A stretch of DNA of 64,000 nucleotides, from NCBI RefSeq assembly GCF_004362715.1, contig NZ_SNYC01000006.1:124001-188000 (forward strand), given 5' to 3'. The stretch comes from Pedobacter metabolipauper. Its GTDB lineage: Bacteria; Bacteroidota; Bacteroidia; Sphingobacteriales; Sphingobacteriaceae. The notes beneath the pieces are model-generated. The model searched no databases and was not told the DNA's origin. It worked only from the letters and a program-made list of their open reading frames with translations. Position numbers and translations under genes: made by a program. Positions 17,901-26,476 of the stretch are shown piece after piece (positions within the stretch are counted from its first letter, which is position 1; each line of letters starts with the position of its first letter).

Positions 17901-19275
17901 TACCTTCAACAAGTTTAGGCTGGAAAGACTGGATACCTAACCTGTGCAGCGTAGGCGCACGATTCAGTAATACAGGGTGTCCTTTTAAAACATTTTCAAG
18001 AATATCCCAAACCAACGGGTCTTTGCGGTCAACAATTTTCTTAGCAGATTTTACAGTCTTAACAATACCCCTTTCAATCATCTTGCGAATGATGAACGGT
18101 TTGAAAAGCTCAGCAGCCATATCTTTAGGTAATCCGCATTCGTGTAATTTAAGGCTAGGCCCTACAACAATTACGGAACGTGCTGAATAATCCACACGTT
18201 TACCCAATAAATTCTGACGGAAACGTCCTTGTTTACCTTTCAGGATATCAGAAAGGGATTTAAGGGCACGGTTACCTTCAGTTTTAACTGCATTTACTTT
18301 ACGTGAATTATCGAATAACGAGTCAACAGCTTCCTGTAACATCCGTTTTTCATTACGTAAAATTACCTCTGGTGCTTTGATCTCGATCAAACGTTTTAAA
18401 CGGTTGTTACGGATAATTACACGACGGTACAGATCATTTAGATCTGAAGTTGCAAAACGACCACCTTCTAATGGTACTAAAGGACGCAATTCTGGTGGAA
18501 TAACCGGAACGATCTTAATGATCATCCACTCAGGATTATTCTCAATACGCGTTCTTGCACCACGGAAAGCCTCAACAACCTGTAAGCGTTTTAACGCTTC
18601 ATTCTTACGTTGTTGTGAAGTTTCGTTAGCAGCCTGGTGACGAAGGTTATATGATAAAGTATCCAGGTCAATACGTTTCAATAAATCTTCTAAAGCTTCA
18701 GCGCCCATTTTAGCGATGAATTTATTAGGGTCTTTATCATCAAGGTATTGGTTCTCTTTAGGCAATTTATCAAGAATATCCAGGTATTCTTCTTCCGTTA
18801 GGAAGTCCATATACTGAATGCCTTCTTCAGACATTAATCCCGCTTGTATAACAACATAGCGCTCATAATAGATGATCAGGTCTAACCTTTTTGTAGGCAG
18901 TCCCAATAAATAACCGATTTTGTTTGGTAAAGAACGGAAATACCAGATGTGCGCAACAGGAACCACCAAATTGATGTGTCCCATACGCTCTCTGCGTACT
19001 TTCTTTTCTGTAACCTCAACACCGCAACGGTCACAAACAATACCCTTATAGCGGATACGCTTGTATTTACCGCAATGGCATTCGTAATCTTTCACAGGAC
19101 CAAAAATACGCTCGCAGAACAAACCATCACGCTCAGGTTTGTAAGTACGGTAATTGATAGTCTCAGGTTTCAAAACCTCACCACTAGAGCGCTCTAAAAT
19201 AGCCTCCGGCGACGCCAAACTAATGGTGATCGAGGTGAAATTACTTTTTAATTTATTATCCTTTTTGTAAGACAT
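14989..19275 (-). CDS. rpoC: DNA-directed RNA polymerase subunit beta'
   Basis: This 1428-residue largest subunit of RNA polymerase carries the catalytic NADFDGD motif with three metal-binding Asp residues (about residue 475). The N-terminal zinc site is CHCGKYKRIRYKG with VCDRCGVEV, and a second zinc cluster is CENKRGVCALCYGR. The bridge-helix and trigger-loop region contains RTFHVGGTAS. It follows rpoB with an 89-nt spacer almost filled by a nested hairpin. Confidence 0.98.
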   Translation of the reverse strand: MSYKKDNKLKSNFTSITISLASPEAILERSSGEVLKPETINYRTYKPERDGLFCERIFGPVKDYECHCGKYKRIRYKGIVCDRCGVEVTEKKVRRERMGHINLVVPVAHIWYFRSLPNKIGYLLGLPTKRLDLIIYYERYVVIQAGLMSEEGIQYMDFLTEEEYLDILDKLPKENQYLDDKDPNKFIAKMGAEALEDLLKRIDLDTLSYNLRHQAANETSQQRKNEALKRLQVVEAFRGARTRIENNPEWMIIKIVPVIPPELRPLVPLEGGRFATSDLNDLYRRVIIRNNRLKRLIEIKAPEVILRNEKRMLQEAVDSLFDNSRKVNAVKTEGNRALKSLSDILKGKQGRFRQNLLGKRVDYSARSVIVVGPSLKLHECGLPKDMAAELFKPFIIRKMIERGIVKTVKSAKKIVDRKDPLVWDILENVLKGHPVLLNRAPTLHRLGIQSFQPKLVEGKAIQLHPLVCTAFNADFDGDQMAVHLPLGHAAILEAQVLMLAAHNILNPANGTPITVPSQDMVLGLYYITKGRRTDEGRVVKGQDSVFYSAEEVIIAYNEKRIDLHAFIKVKANVKGDDGIIVNRLLDTTVGRVLFNQMVPEEVGYINELLTKKSLRDIIGEVVKITGMARASRFLDDIKELGFQMAFRGGLSFNLQDVNIPAEKQVLLEQASAEVEEVRNNYNMGFITNNERYNQIIDIWTRINNRLTSFVMNQLSNDNQGFNSVYMMLDSGARGSKEQIRQLCGMRGLMAKPQKSGSGGEIIENPILSNFKEGLSVLEYFISTHGARKGLADTALKTADAGYLTRRLHDVAQDMIVNAADCGTLRGMYTTALKDNEDIVEPLYDRILGRISLHDVFNPLDGALLVGAGNDIDEEVAKAIEESPLEGIEIRSVLTCENKRGVCALCYGRNLATGKRVQKGEAVGVIAAQSIGEPGTQLTLRTFHVGGTASNIAAESQIMAKFDGIIEFENVRTVDNATEEGMKQIVLGRSGEFKIVEEGTNKVIMTSNIPYGSFLYVEDGAKITKGDRICSWDPYNAVIISEFAGKIEFDAIVEGVTFREESDEQTGHREKVIIDTRDKTKNPSVRVVDKKGELIRGYNIPVGAHIAIDENEMVKTGQILVKIPRATGKTRDITGGLPRVTELFEARNPSNPAVVTEIDGVVTLGGVKRGNREMTIESKDGEIKKYLVPLSKHILVQDNDFVKAGMPLSDGSISPADILAIKGPAAVQEYLVNGIQEVYRLQGVKINDKHFEVIVHQMMQKVHIEDPGDTIFLENNSVDRWDFMIENDEIYDKKVVVDEGDSTTVKPGQILSLRKLRDENSQLKRKDMKQIEVRDARPATASSILQGITRASLGTKSFISAASFQETTKVLNEAAIAGKRDNMLGLKENVIVGHLIPSGTGVRGYERIIVGSQEEYDKLLASKQEEVEA

Positions 19276-19286
19276 AGCTCTTTTGT

Positions 19287-19362
19287 TTGAAAGTTGAAAA
19301 ATTTAAAAAGTTGGCGTGCTTGTCAGTCAAGCTTCTAAACACGCCAACAAAATAACTTTCAA
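19287..19362 (-). promoter_or_regulatory. Nested stem-loop filling the rpoB-rpoC spacer
   Basis: Three nested inverted repeats are visible: an outer 9 bp (TTGAAAGTT with AACTTTCAA), a middle 9 bp (GTTGGCGTG with CACGCCAAC) and an inner 5 bp (GCTTG with CAAGC). There is no T run, so it is not a classic terminator. An RNA processing or stabilising element is possible. Confidence 0.6.
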
Positions 19363-19364
19363 CA

Positions 19365-22300
19365 TTAGTCTAACGTAATATCTAAACCTAATCCGCGTAA
19401 CTCATGTACCAATACGTTGAACGATTCCGGTACACCAGGTGTAGGAAGGTTTTCGCCTTTAACAATGGCCTCGTAAGTTTTTGCTCTACCGATAACATCA
19501 TCTGATTTAACAGTTAAGATCTCTTGTAGAATATTGGCAGCACCAAATGCTTCCAATGCCCAAACCTCCATCTCACCAAAACGCTGACCCCCGAATTGAG
19601 CTTTACCACCCAATGGTTGTTGTGTAATTAATGAGTATGGTCCGATTGAACGGGCATGCATCTTATCATCAACCATGTGTCCAAGTTTCAGCATGTAGAT
19701 AATACCTACTGTAGTTGGCTGGTCAAATTTCTCACCCGTTAAGCCATTATTTAAATAAGTTCTTCCTGAAGCAGGTAAACCAGCCTTAGCGATCCAGTCT
19801 TCAACTTCGTAATGTTTAGCACCATCAAAGATCGGGGTAGCAAATTTAACACCCAATTCCTGACCGGCCCAAGCCAATACAGTTTCGTAGATCTGACCCA
19901 AGTTCATACGTGAAGGTACACCCAGTGGGTTCAACACAATATCAACAGGCGTTCCGTCTTCAAGGAACGGCATATCTTCATCACGTACAATACGGGCTAC
20001 AATACCCTTGTTACCGTGACGTCCCGCCATTTTATCCCCTACTTTCAATTTACGCTTTTTAGCTACATAAACTTTAGCCATTTGCACGATACCAGAAGGA
20101 AGCTCATCACCTACACTAATAGCAAATTTATCGCGTTTATAAGCACCCAGTTCTTCGTTTACACGAATACCATAGTTATGAAGCAATAATTTAATCTGAT
20201 CATTTTTATCATCATCAGTAGTCCATTTGTATGGATTGATGTGGTTATATTCCAGATCAGTTAAACTTTTCTGGGTAAACTTAGCTCCTTTAGGGAACAA
20301 CAACTCCTTGTAAACATTGTAAACACCCTGAGATGTTTTACCATTCACAATCTGGAATAGTTTATCTACCAGTTCATTTTTAAGGTTGGTTGTTGCCAGA
20401 TCGTATCTCTTGTCTAATTTCTCTATTGCAGATTTCTCTTCTGCTTTAGTAGTTTTCTTAGCTCTTGAGAACAATTTAGTATCAATAACAACACCTTTAA
20501 TAGATGGAGGTGTTTTCAAGGATGCATCTTTAACATCACCTGCTTTATCACCAAATATTGCACGAAGTAATTTTTCTTCCGGTGAAGGATCAGACTCTCC
20601 TTTAGGAGTAATCTTACCGATCAGGATATCACCTTCTTTAACCTCAGCACCGATACGGATAATACCGTTCTCATCTAAATCTTTAGTAGCTTCTTCAGAA
20701 ACGTTAGGGATATCAGGAGTTAATTCCTCTTCACCGCGTTTCGTATCACGTACTTCCAATTCAAATTCTTCAATGTGTAAAGAGGTAAAGATATCTTCAC
20801 GAACAATACGTTCGTTAATTACGATCGCATCCTCAAAGTTATATCCTTGCCAAGGCATGAAAGCAACCTTTAAATTTCTTCCAAGGGCAAGTTCACCATT
20901 TTCGGTAGCATAACCCTCACAAAGAACTTGTCCTTTTACCACTTTCTGGCCTTTTCTAACGATCGGCTTCAAGTTGATACAAGTATTCTGGTTGGTTTTC
21001 TTGAACTTGATTAATTTATAAGTTTTGCTGTCACCTTCAAATGATACCAAACGATCTCCATCGTTACGTACATATTTAATGGTAATCTCATTCGCATCAA
21101 CATATTCAACAACACCATCGCCTTCAGCATTGATCAGCGTTCTTGAGTCACGGGCAACGCGACCTTCTAAACCTGTACCAACGATCGGAGCTTCAGGACG
21201 TAATAAAGGTACGGCCTGACGTTGCATGTTTGAACCCATCAAAGCCCTGTTCGCATCATCATGCTCAAGGAAAGGGATCAACGAAGCTGCAATTGAAGTA
21301 ATCTGATTAGGAGCCACATCCATTAAGTCTAATTTCTCAGGCTCAATGATCGGGAAGTCACCCTCATAACGTGCTTTAACACGAGGAGTAGTAAAGTTAC
21401 CTTTATCGTCATACTCGGCATTAGCCTGAGCAATCGTTTTACCATCTTCATCTTCAGCAGACAAATAGATTACAGGCTCATCAACAGAAACAACACCATT
21501 ATCAACTTTTTTGTAAGGTGTTTCAATGAAACCTAAATTATTGATCTTCGCATGAACACAAAGAGAAGAGATCAAACCAATGTTTGGACCCTCTGGTGTT
21601 TCAATGGTACACAAACGACCATAGTGGGTGTAATGCACATCACGCACCTCAAAACCGGCACGTTCACGTGAAAGACCACCTGGGCCTAAGGCTGACAGAC
21701 GACGCTTGTGCGTAATCTCCGCCAGAGGATTCGTTTGATCCATAAATTGCGACAACTGGTTGGTACCAAAGAATGAATTAATAACCGACGATAACGTACG
21801 GGCATTGATCAAATCTGTTGGGGTAAACACCTCGTTGTCACGAATGTTCATACGTTCGCGGATGGTACGGGCCATACGCGCTAAACCAACACCAAATTGA
21901 GCGTATAATTGCTCACCTACAGTACGAACACGACGGTTCGACAAGTGATCAATATCATCCACTTCTTCTTTAGAGTTGATCAGTTTGATCAGGTATTTAA
22001 CGATCGCAATAATATCTGCTTTAGTTAAAACCTTAACGTGATCCGGAGTATCCATTTTCAACTTACGGTTAATGCGGTAGCGACCAACATCTCCTAAGTC
22101 ATAACGTTTATCCGAGAAGAACAAACGCTCAATGATACCTCTTGCAGTTTCCTCATCAGGTGGTTCTGCGTTACGCAGAGCACGATAGATGTTTTCAACA
22201 GCCTCTTTTTCAGAGTTTGAAGTATCCTTTTGTAATGTATTATAAATAATGGTATAATCAGCCTGACTAGCACCATCATCTTTAGATAAGATGATCGTTT

Positions 22301-23168
22301 TAACGCCAGCATCAATGATCATATCAATATGGTCATCTTCTAAAACAGTATCCCTGTCTAAGATCACTTCGTTACGATCAATGGAAACAACCTCACCGGT
22401 GTCTTCATCCACAAAATCTTCAACCCATTTTCTTAAAACCCTTGCAGCAAGTTTACGACCGATATACTTTTTCAATCCTGATTTACTAACCTTAACTTCA
22501 TCAGCAAGGTCGAACAACTCAAGGATATCTTTATCAGAATCGTAACCGATAGCACGCAATAAAGTGGTAACCGGGAATTTTTTCTTACGGTCAATGTAAG
22601 CATACATGACGTTATTTACGTCAGTAGCAAACTCGATCCAGGATCCTTTGAAAGGAATCACCCGTGCAGAATAAAGCTTGGTACCATTGGTGTGACGGCT
22701 TTGGCCGAAGAACACACCTGGAGACCTGTGCAATTGAGAAACAATTACACGCTCTGCACCGTTAATCACAAATGTACCTTTAGGAGTCATATAAGGAATG
22801 GTTCCTAAATACACATCTTGAATGATGGTTTCAAAATCTTCGTGTTCAGCATCATTACAAGAAAGCTTAAGCTTAGCTTTTAATGGAACACTATAAGTCA
22901 ATCCACGGTCAATACACTCAGGTATATCATAACGCGGTGGATCAATAAAATAATCAAGGAACTCAAGAACAAAGATGTTTCTTGAATCGGTGATTGGGAA
23001 ATTTTCAGCAAACACTTTGAATAAACCCTCAGTGTGACGGTTATCAGAAGTAGTTTCGATCTGAAAAAATTCTCTGAATGATTGCAACTGCACATCTAGA
23101 AAATCTGGGTAATCTATGATATGCTTACTACGTGCAAAATTTACTCTTTGGTCGACTTTATTTGCCAA
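19365..23168 (-). CDS. rpoB: DNA-directed RNA polymerase subunit beta
   Basis: This is the 1267-residue beta subunit. The rifampicin-pocket region is recognisable (FFGTNQLSQFMDQTNPLAE, HKRRLSALGPGGL). So are the catalytic-core segment PEGPNIGLI and the C-terminal clamp part (GGKAQFGGQRFGEMEVWALEA). The length is typical for Bacteroidota, shorter than in E. coli. The 154-nt spacer from rplL holds two hairpins. No separate promoter is evident. Confidence 0.98.
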   Translation of the reverse strand: MANKVDQRVNFARSKHIIDYPDFLDVQLQSFREFFQIETTSDNRHTEGLFKVFAENFPITDSRNIFVLEFLDYFIDPPRYDIPECIDRGLTYSVPLKAKLKLSCNDAEHEDFETIIQDVYLGTIPYMTPKGTFVINGAERVIVSQLHRSPGVFFGQSRHTNGTKLYSARVIPFKGSWIEFATDVNNVMYAYIDRKKKFPVTTLLRAIGYDSDKDILELFDLADEVKVSKSGLKKYIGRKLAARVLRKWVEDFVDEDTGEVVSIDRNEVILDRDTVLEDDHIDMIIDAGVKTIILSKDDGASQADYTIIYNTLQKDTSNSEKEAVENIYRALRNAEPPDEETARGIIERLFFSDKRYDLGDVGRYRINRKLKMDTPDHVKVLTKADIIAIVKYLIKLINSKEEVDDIDHLSNRRVRTVGEQLYAQFGVGLARMARTIRERMNIRDNEVFTPTDLINARTLSSVINSFFGTNQLSQFMDQTNPLAEITHKRRLSALGPGGLSRERAGFEVRDVHYTHYGRLCTIETPEGPNIGLISSLCVHAKINNLGFIETPYKKVDNGVVSVDEPVIYLSAEDEDGKTIAQANAEYDDKGNFTTPRVKARYEGDFPIIEPEKLDLMDVAPNQITSIAASLIPFLEHDDANRALMGSNMQRQAVPLLRPEAPIVGTGLEGRVARDSRTLINAEGDGVVEYVDANEITIKYVRNDGDRLVSFEGDSKTYKLIKFKKTNQNTCINLKPIVRKGQKVVKGQVLCEGYATENGELALGRNLKVAFMPWQGYNFEDAIVINERIVREDIFTSLHIEEFELEVRDTKRGEEELTPDIPNVSEEATKDLDENGIIRIGAEVKEGDILIGKITPKGESDPSPEEKLLRAIFGDKAGDVKDASLKTPPSIKGVVIDTKLFSRAKKTTKAEEKSAIEKLDKRYDLATTNLKNELVDKLFQIVNGKTSQGVYNVYKELLFPKGAKFTQKSLTDLEYNHINPYKWTTDDDKNDQIKLLLHNYGIRVNEELGAYKRDKFAISVGDELPSGIVQMAKVYVAKKRKLKVGDKMAGRHGNKGIVARIVRDEDMPFLEDGTPVDIVLNPLGVPSRMNLGQIYETVLAWAGQELGVKFATPIFDGAKHYEVEDWIAKAGLPASGRTYLNNGLTGEKFDQPTTVGIIYMLKLGHMVDDKMHARSIGPYSLITQQPLGGKAQFGGQRFGEMEVWALEAFGAANILQEILTVKSDDVIGRAKTYEAIVKGENLPTPGVPESFNVLVHELRGLGLDITLD

Positions 23169-23203
23169 TGGACTAAAGTTAATTTACTTTAAGAATAAAC
23201 TAT

Positions 23204-23243
23204 TTGTTTGGTTAGCCGTTAAACAATTCCACCAACCAAACAA
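23204..23243 (-). promoter_or_regulatory. Second hairpin of the rplL-rpoB spacer
   Basis: A 10-bp perfect inverted repeat (TTGTTTGGTT with AACCAAACAA) with a 20-nt loop lies about 36 nt upstream of the rpoB ATG on the transcript. It has no T run. Confidence 0.5.
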
Positions 23244-23265
23244 GATGAAATGTTTATAAACAGGT

Positions 23266-23295
23266 ATAGACTCCGACTATACAGTCGGAGTCTAT
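23266..23295 (-). promoter_or_regulatory. First hairpin of the rplL-rpoB spacer
   Basis: A 13-bp perfect stem (ATAGACTCCGACT with AGTCGGAGTCTAT) closes a 4-nt loop, directly after the rplL gene on the transcript. It has no T run. It is placed like the attenuator/RNase III region of the E. coli rplL-rpoB spacer. Confidence 0.65.
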
Positions 23296-23322
23296 GGTTA
23301 AAGTGCGATTAAAATTAAGTGA

Positions 23323-23697
23323 TTACTTAATCTCAACTACAGCTCCAGCTTCTTCTAATTGTTTTTTCAAAGCTTCTGCTTCGTCTTTAGCAACACCAGT
23401 TTTTAATTCTTTCGGTGCACCGTCAACTAAGTCTTTAGCTTCTTTCAAACCTAAACCAGTTAGGTCTTTTACCAATTTAACAACTGCTAGTTTAGAACCA
23501 CCAGCTTCTTTCAATATTACATCAAAAGTTGTTTTTTCTTCAGCTACAGGAGCAGCATCACCAGCAGGACCTGCAACAGCAACTGCAGCAGCAGCTGGTT
23601 CAATACCATACTCGTCTTTTAAGATTTGAGCCAATTCGTTAACTTCTTTAACTGTCAAGTTTACCAATTGCTCAGCAAACGCTTTTAAATCTGCCAT
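23323..23697 (-). CDS. rplL: 50S ribosomal protein bL12 (L7/L12)
   Basis: This 124-residue stalk protein has an N-terminal dimerisation helix, an Ala/Val/Gly-rich hinge (about residues 35-52) and a conserved C-terminal factor-binding domain (VKLVKDLTGLGLKEAKDLVD). It recruits GTPase translation factors to the ribosome. It lies 61 nt downstream of rplJ in the same transcript. Confidence 0.97.
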   Translation of the reverse strand: MADLKAFAEQLVNLTVKEVNELAQILKDEYGIEPAAAAVAVAGPAGDAAPVAEEKTTFDVILKEAGGSKLAVVKLVKDLTGLGLKEAKDLVDGAPKELKTGVAKDEAEALKKQLEEAGAVVEIK

Positions 23698-23758
23698 TTT
23701 ATAGATTTTTAAAAATTTACGTAAAATAATTTATTAATATGAACTTATAAGGTGTTCC

Positions 23759-24280
23759 TTAACCTTCTCTTTCTTGAAGAGTTTTAACAATTCCTGCAAT
23801 AATGCCACCGCCAGATTTCAATGCTGATATCACATTTTTAGCTGGTGACTGTAATAAGCCAACGATATCTCCAATAAGCTCTTCTCTTGATTTCAAGCTT
23901 ACCAATGCATCTAAATGGTTATCACCAACATATACTGATGAATCGATATAAGCTGCTTTAAGCTGTGGTTTATCAGATCCTTTTCTCAACGCTTTAATCA
24001 GTTTCGCCGGAGCGTTACCACTTGTGGAGAATAATAATGCCGACTGGCCTTTTAGCGCAGCAAAGATCTCTGATGCATCGCCTTCTAAACCTTCGATCGC
24101 TTTTCTGATCAATGTGTTCTTAGCAACCTGCATTTCAATCCCGCTTTCAAAACATTTGCGACGGATACTGTTTACTTTCTCAACAGATAAGCTGGATGTA
24201 TCAGCAATATAAAAATTGCCAAATTCCTGCATCTTCTCTTGAAGAGCCGAAACTACTTCGTGTTTTTCTTCTCTGTTCAT
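23759..24280 (-). CDS. rplJ: 50S ribosomal protein uL10
   Basis: This 173-residue protein forms the base of the ribosomal stalk and anchors the bL12 dimers through its C-terminal helix. N-terminal uL10 features are present (MNREEKHEVVSALQEKM, then KVNSIRRKCFESGIEMQVAKNTL). The start is 2 nt after the rplA stop, implying translational coupling, which leaves no room for a separate L10 leader. Confidence 0.96.
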   Translation of the reverse strand: MNREEKHEVVSALQEKMQEFGNFYIADTSSLSVEKVNSIRRKCFESGIEMQVAKNTLIRKAIEGLEGDASEIFAALKGQSALLFSTSGNAPAKLIKALRKGSDKPQLKAAYIDSSVYVGDNHLDALVSLKSREELIGDIVGLLQSPAKNVISALKSGGGIIAGIVKTLQEREG

Positions 24281-24282
24281 AA

Positions 24283-24981
24283 TTAGATCCCCGCTACTGA
24301 TTTAGTTTCGATTGCAATTCCAGGACTCATTGTAGAAGAAACATGAATGCTCTTAAAATAAGTTCCTTTAGCAGCAGATGGTTTTAGCTTAGAAATTACC
24401 TGAAGTACTTCTAATGCATTTTCATATATTTTTTCTGCCGGGAATGATACTTTTCCTACTGAAGCGTGTATAATACCACTTTTGTCAACCTTAAAATCAA
24501 TCTTTCCGCCTTTAACATCAGTAACTGCTTTACCAACTTCGTTGGTTACAGTACCTGACTTAGGGTTTGGCATTAGGTTACGTGGACCTAAAACGCGGCC
24601 CAGTTTACCTACTTTTGCCATACAAGCAGGAGTAGTGATAATAATGTCAACATCAGTCCATCCACCTTCAATCTTGGACACATATTCGTCTAAACCTACA
24701 AAATCTGCTCCTGCTGCTTTAGCCTCTTCTTCCTTATCAGGAGTACAAAGAACTAATACACGTACAGTTTTACCTGTTCCGTGTGGTAAAGTTGCGATAC
24801 CACGCACCATTTGATTGGCTTTACGTGGATCTACACCTAAACTAACATCGATATCAACCGATGCATCAAATTTAGTTGTAGTGATCTCTTTAACCAAAGC
24901 AGCCGCATCCTTTAAAGAATACGTTTTACCAGATTCTAGTTTAGCATGTGCCTTTTTTTGATTTTTTGTTAATTTAGCCAC
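24283..24981 (-). CDS. rplA: 50S ribosomal protein uL1
   Basis: I chose the GTG at 24981, giving MAKLTKNQKKAHAKLE and 232 residues, the length I recall for relatives. An upstream ATG at 25017 would give 244 residues but would overlap the rplK stop by 13 bp. The family signature is visible around GRVLGPRNLMPNPKSGTV. uL1 forms the mobile L1 stalk at the E site and often represses its own operon by binding mRNA. Confidence 0.95.
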   Translation of the reverse strand: MAKLTKNQKKAHAKLESGKTYSLKDAAALVKEITTTKFDASVDIDVSLGVDPRKANQMVRGIATLPHGTGKTVRVLVLCTPDKEEEAKAAGADFVGLDEYVSKIEGGWTDVDIIITTPACMAKVGKLGRVLGPRNLMPNPKSGTVTNEVGKAVTDVKGGKIDFKVDKSGIIHASVGKVSFPAEKIYENALEVLQVISKLKPSAAKGTYFKSIHVSSTMSPGIAIETKSVAGI

Positions 24982-25004
24982 TGTTGTAAACTGTTTTTTG
25001 TTAA

Positions 25005-25448
25005 TTAATTTGTCCAAGGTGCATCACCGCTAACGGTGATTCCCATACTGCGTGCTGTACCGGCAACCATACTCATTGCCGATTCGATAGTGAAAGCATT
25101 TAAATCAGTCATTTTATCTTCAGCAATTGACTTAACCTGATCCCAAGTCACCGAACCAACTTTCTTACGGTTGGGCTCAGCAGAACCACTCGCTAATTTA
25201 GTCGCATCCTTTAACTGGATTGCAACAGGAGGGGTTTTGATGATAAATTCGAAAGACTTGTCAGCATAAACAGTAATTACAACTGGTAATACTTTACCGG
25301 GCTTATCTTGGGTACGAGCATTGAATTGTTTGCAAAACTCCATGATGTTCACCCCCTTAGCACCTAACGCAGGCCCTACTGGTGGCGATGGATTTGCAGC
25401 TCCACCCTTGATCTGTAATTTAACAAGTGCACTGACTTCTTTTGCCAT
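25005..25448 (-). CDS. rplK: 50S ribosomal protein uL11
   Basis: This 147-residue protein of the GTPase-associated centre has the typical opening (ALVKLQIKGGAANPSPPVGPALG) and the C-terminal rRNA-binding domain (SVTWDQVKSIAEDKM). The gene follows nusG after a 75-nt spacer in the same transcript. Confidence 0.97.
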   Translation of the reverse strand: MAKEVSALVKLQIKGGAANPSPPVGPALGAKGVNIMEFCKQFNARTQDKPGKVLPVVITVYADKSFEFIIKTPPVAIQLKDATKLASGSAEPNRKKVGSVTWDQVKSIAEDKMTDLNAFTIESAMSMVAGTARSMGITVSGDAPWTN

Positions 25449-25523
25449 TTTCTGTTTTGTTAATTTGTAATACTCAATGTTATAATGTTGGAAGCAAGTA
25501 ACATTTAAGATCTTTATATATTT

Positions 25524-26066
25524 CTATTCCTTTTCAACCTGCATATAATTAAGTTCTAATGGAGTTTTCCTTCCAAAGATCTTAACCATAACCTTCAATT
25601 TCTTTTTCTCTTCGTTAACCTCTTCAATAACACCGGTGAAACCATTAAATGGCCCATCCATTACTTTGATGTTCTCTCCAACATAGTAAGCAACGTTCAT
25701 GGTTTCGCTTTGCTGGCTCATCTCATCAACTTTACCTAAAATACGGTTAACTTCAGCCTGACGCATAGGAACAGGATTTCCGCCCTTATCGCCTAAAAAG
25801 CCGATTACACTATTAACATTCTTAATAATGTGTTCTAACTCACCGTCTAATGTAGCTTCAATTAAAACATATCCAGGATAAAAATTGCGCTCTTTTGCAA
25901 TCTTCTTTCCATCTTTCATCTGATAATATTTCTCCATCGGGATCAATACCTGAGGTACCAGATGTGAAAATCCTAAACGGCTAATTTCAGAATCGATATA
26001 CTGTTTTACTTTCTTTTCTTTTCCGCTAACAGCTCTAACTACATACCATTTTAACTGATCGTTCAT
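25524..26066 (-). CDS. nusG: Transcription termination/antitermination protein NusG
   Basis: This 180-residue elongation factor binds RNA polymerase and couples it to Rho or ribosomes. The N-terminal NGN domain (KWYVVRAVSGKEKKVKQYID, then FYPGYVLIEA) is followed by a KOW domain (VKVMDGPFNGFTGVIEEV). It starts 11 nt after the secE stop. Of the NusG-like options the standard housekeeping NusG fits, because it sits in the secE-rplK context. Confidence 0.96.
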   Translation of the reverse strand: MNDQLKWYVVRAVSGKEKKVKQYIDSEISRLGFSHLVPQVLIPMEKYYQMKDGKKIAKERNFYPGYVLIEATLDGELEHIIKNVNSVIGFLGDKGGNPVPMRQAEVNRILGKVDEMSQQSETMNVAYYVGENIKVMDGPFNGFTGVIEEVNEEKKKLKVMVKIFGRKTPLELNYMQVEKE

Positions 26067-26077
26067 TTAGCTATTAA

Positions 26078-26269
26078 TTAAAGTGATTTATAAAAAGTAT
26101 CTAAAACGAATGTAGAGCCCTTATCCATCGCAAATACAACCAATGCAATGATAAAAGAAGCTACCAAAACCAGCACCGCAGAATTTTGTAATTCTCCCCA
26201 TGTAGGCCAGGTAACCTTCTGGGTCATTTCTTCATACGATTCTTTAATAAACTGAACTACTTTAGCCAT
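26078..26269 (-). CDS. secE: Preprotein translocase subunit SecE
   Basis: This 63-residue protein starts at the ATG at 26269 (MAKVVQFIKESYEEM). An upstream in-frame ATG at 26293 would run into the tRNA-Trp gene. It has one transmembrane segment (about residues 32-52) and the conserved amphipathic element VTWPTWGEL. It stabilises SecY in the inner membrane. Single-span SecE is usual outside gammaproteobacteria. Confidence 0.95.
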   Translation of the reverse strand: MAKVVQFIKESYEEMTQKVTWPTWGELQNSAVLVLVASFIIALVVFAMDKGSTFVLDTFYKSL

Positions 26270-26282
26270 AATTATTTTTTTG

Positions 26283-26353
26283 CACGGGAACAAGGATTCG
26301 AACCCTGATCAAAGGTTTTGGAGACCTCTATTCTACCGTTGAACTATTCCCGT
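26283..26353 (-). tRNA. tRNA-Trp (CCA anticodon)
   Basis: The cloverleaf has acceptor ACGGGAA pairing with TTCCCGT and discriminator G. The anticodon loop is CTCCAAA with anticodon CCA, and the T loop is TTCGAAT. The 3' CCA is not encoded. It lies 13 nt before secE and after tuf, inside the large transcription unit. Confidence 0.95.
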
Positions 26354-26397
26354 GTGTTTCATAATTCTTTTCCAAGAATCAGATTTGTTATTAGAAA

Positions 26398-26432
26398 CAA
26401 AGTACTCAGGCCGATAAAGCCTAAGTACTTTG
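26398..26432 (-). terminator. Hairpin between tuf and tRNA-Trp
   Basis: Arms of 14 nt (CAAAGTACTCAGGC with GCCTAAGTACTTTG) pair with a single mismatch around a 7-nt loop. Only a weak T stretch follows on the minus strand, so it may end some transcripts after tuf or serve as a processing site before the tRNA. Confidence 0.6.
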
Positions 26433-26476
26433 CCTTTATTTTATAAAACGTCTGGTTCCCTAAGGAGACCGGAGAA

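Noticed and set aside
24982..25017. ATG start giving a longer uL1
   Set aside because: It would overlap the rplK stop by 13 bp and add 12 atypical residues. The GTG at 24981 gives the usual N-terminus and length.
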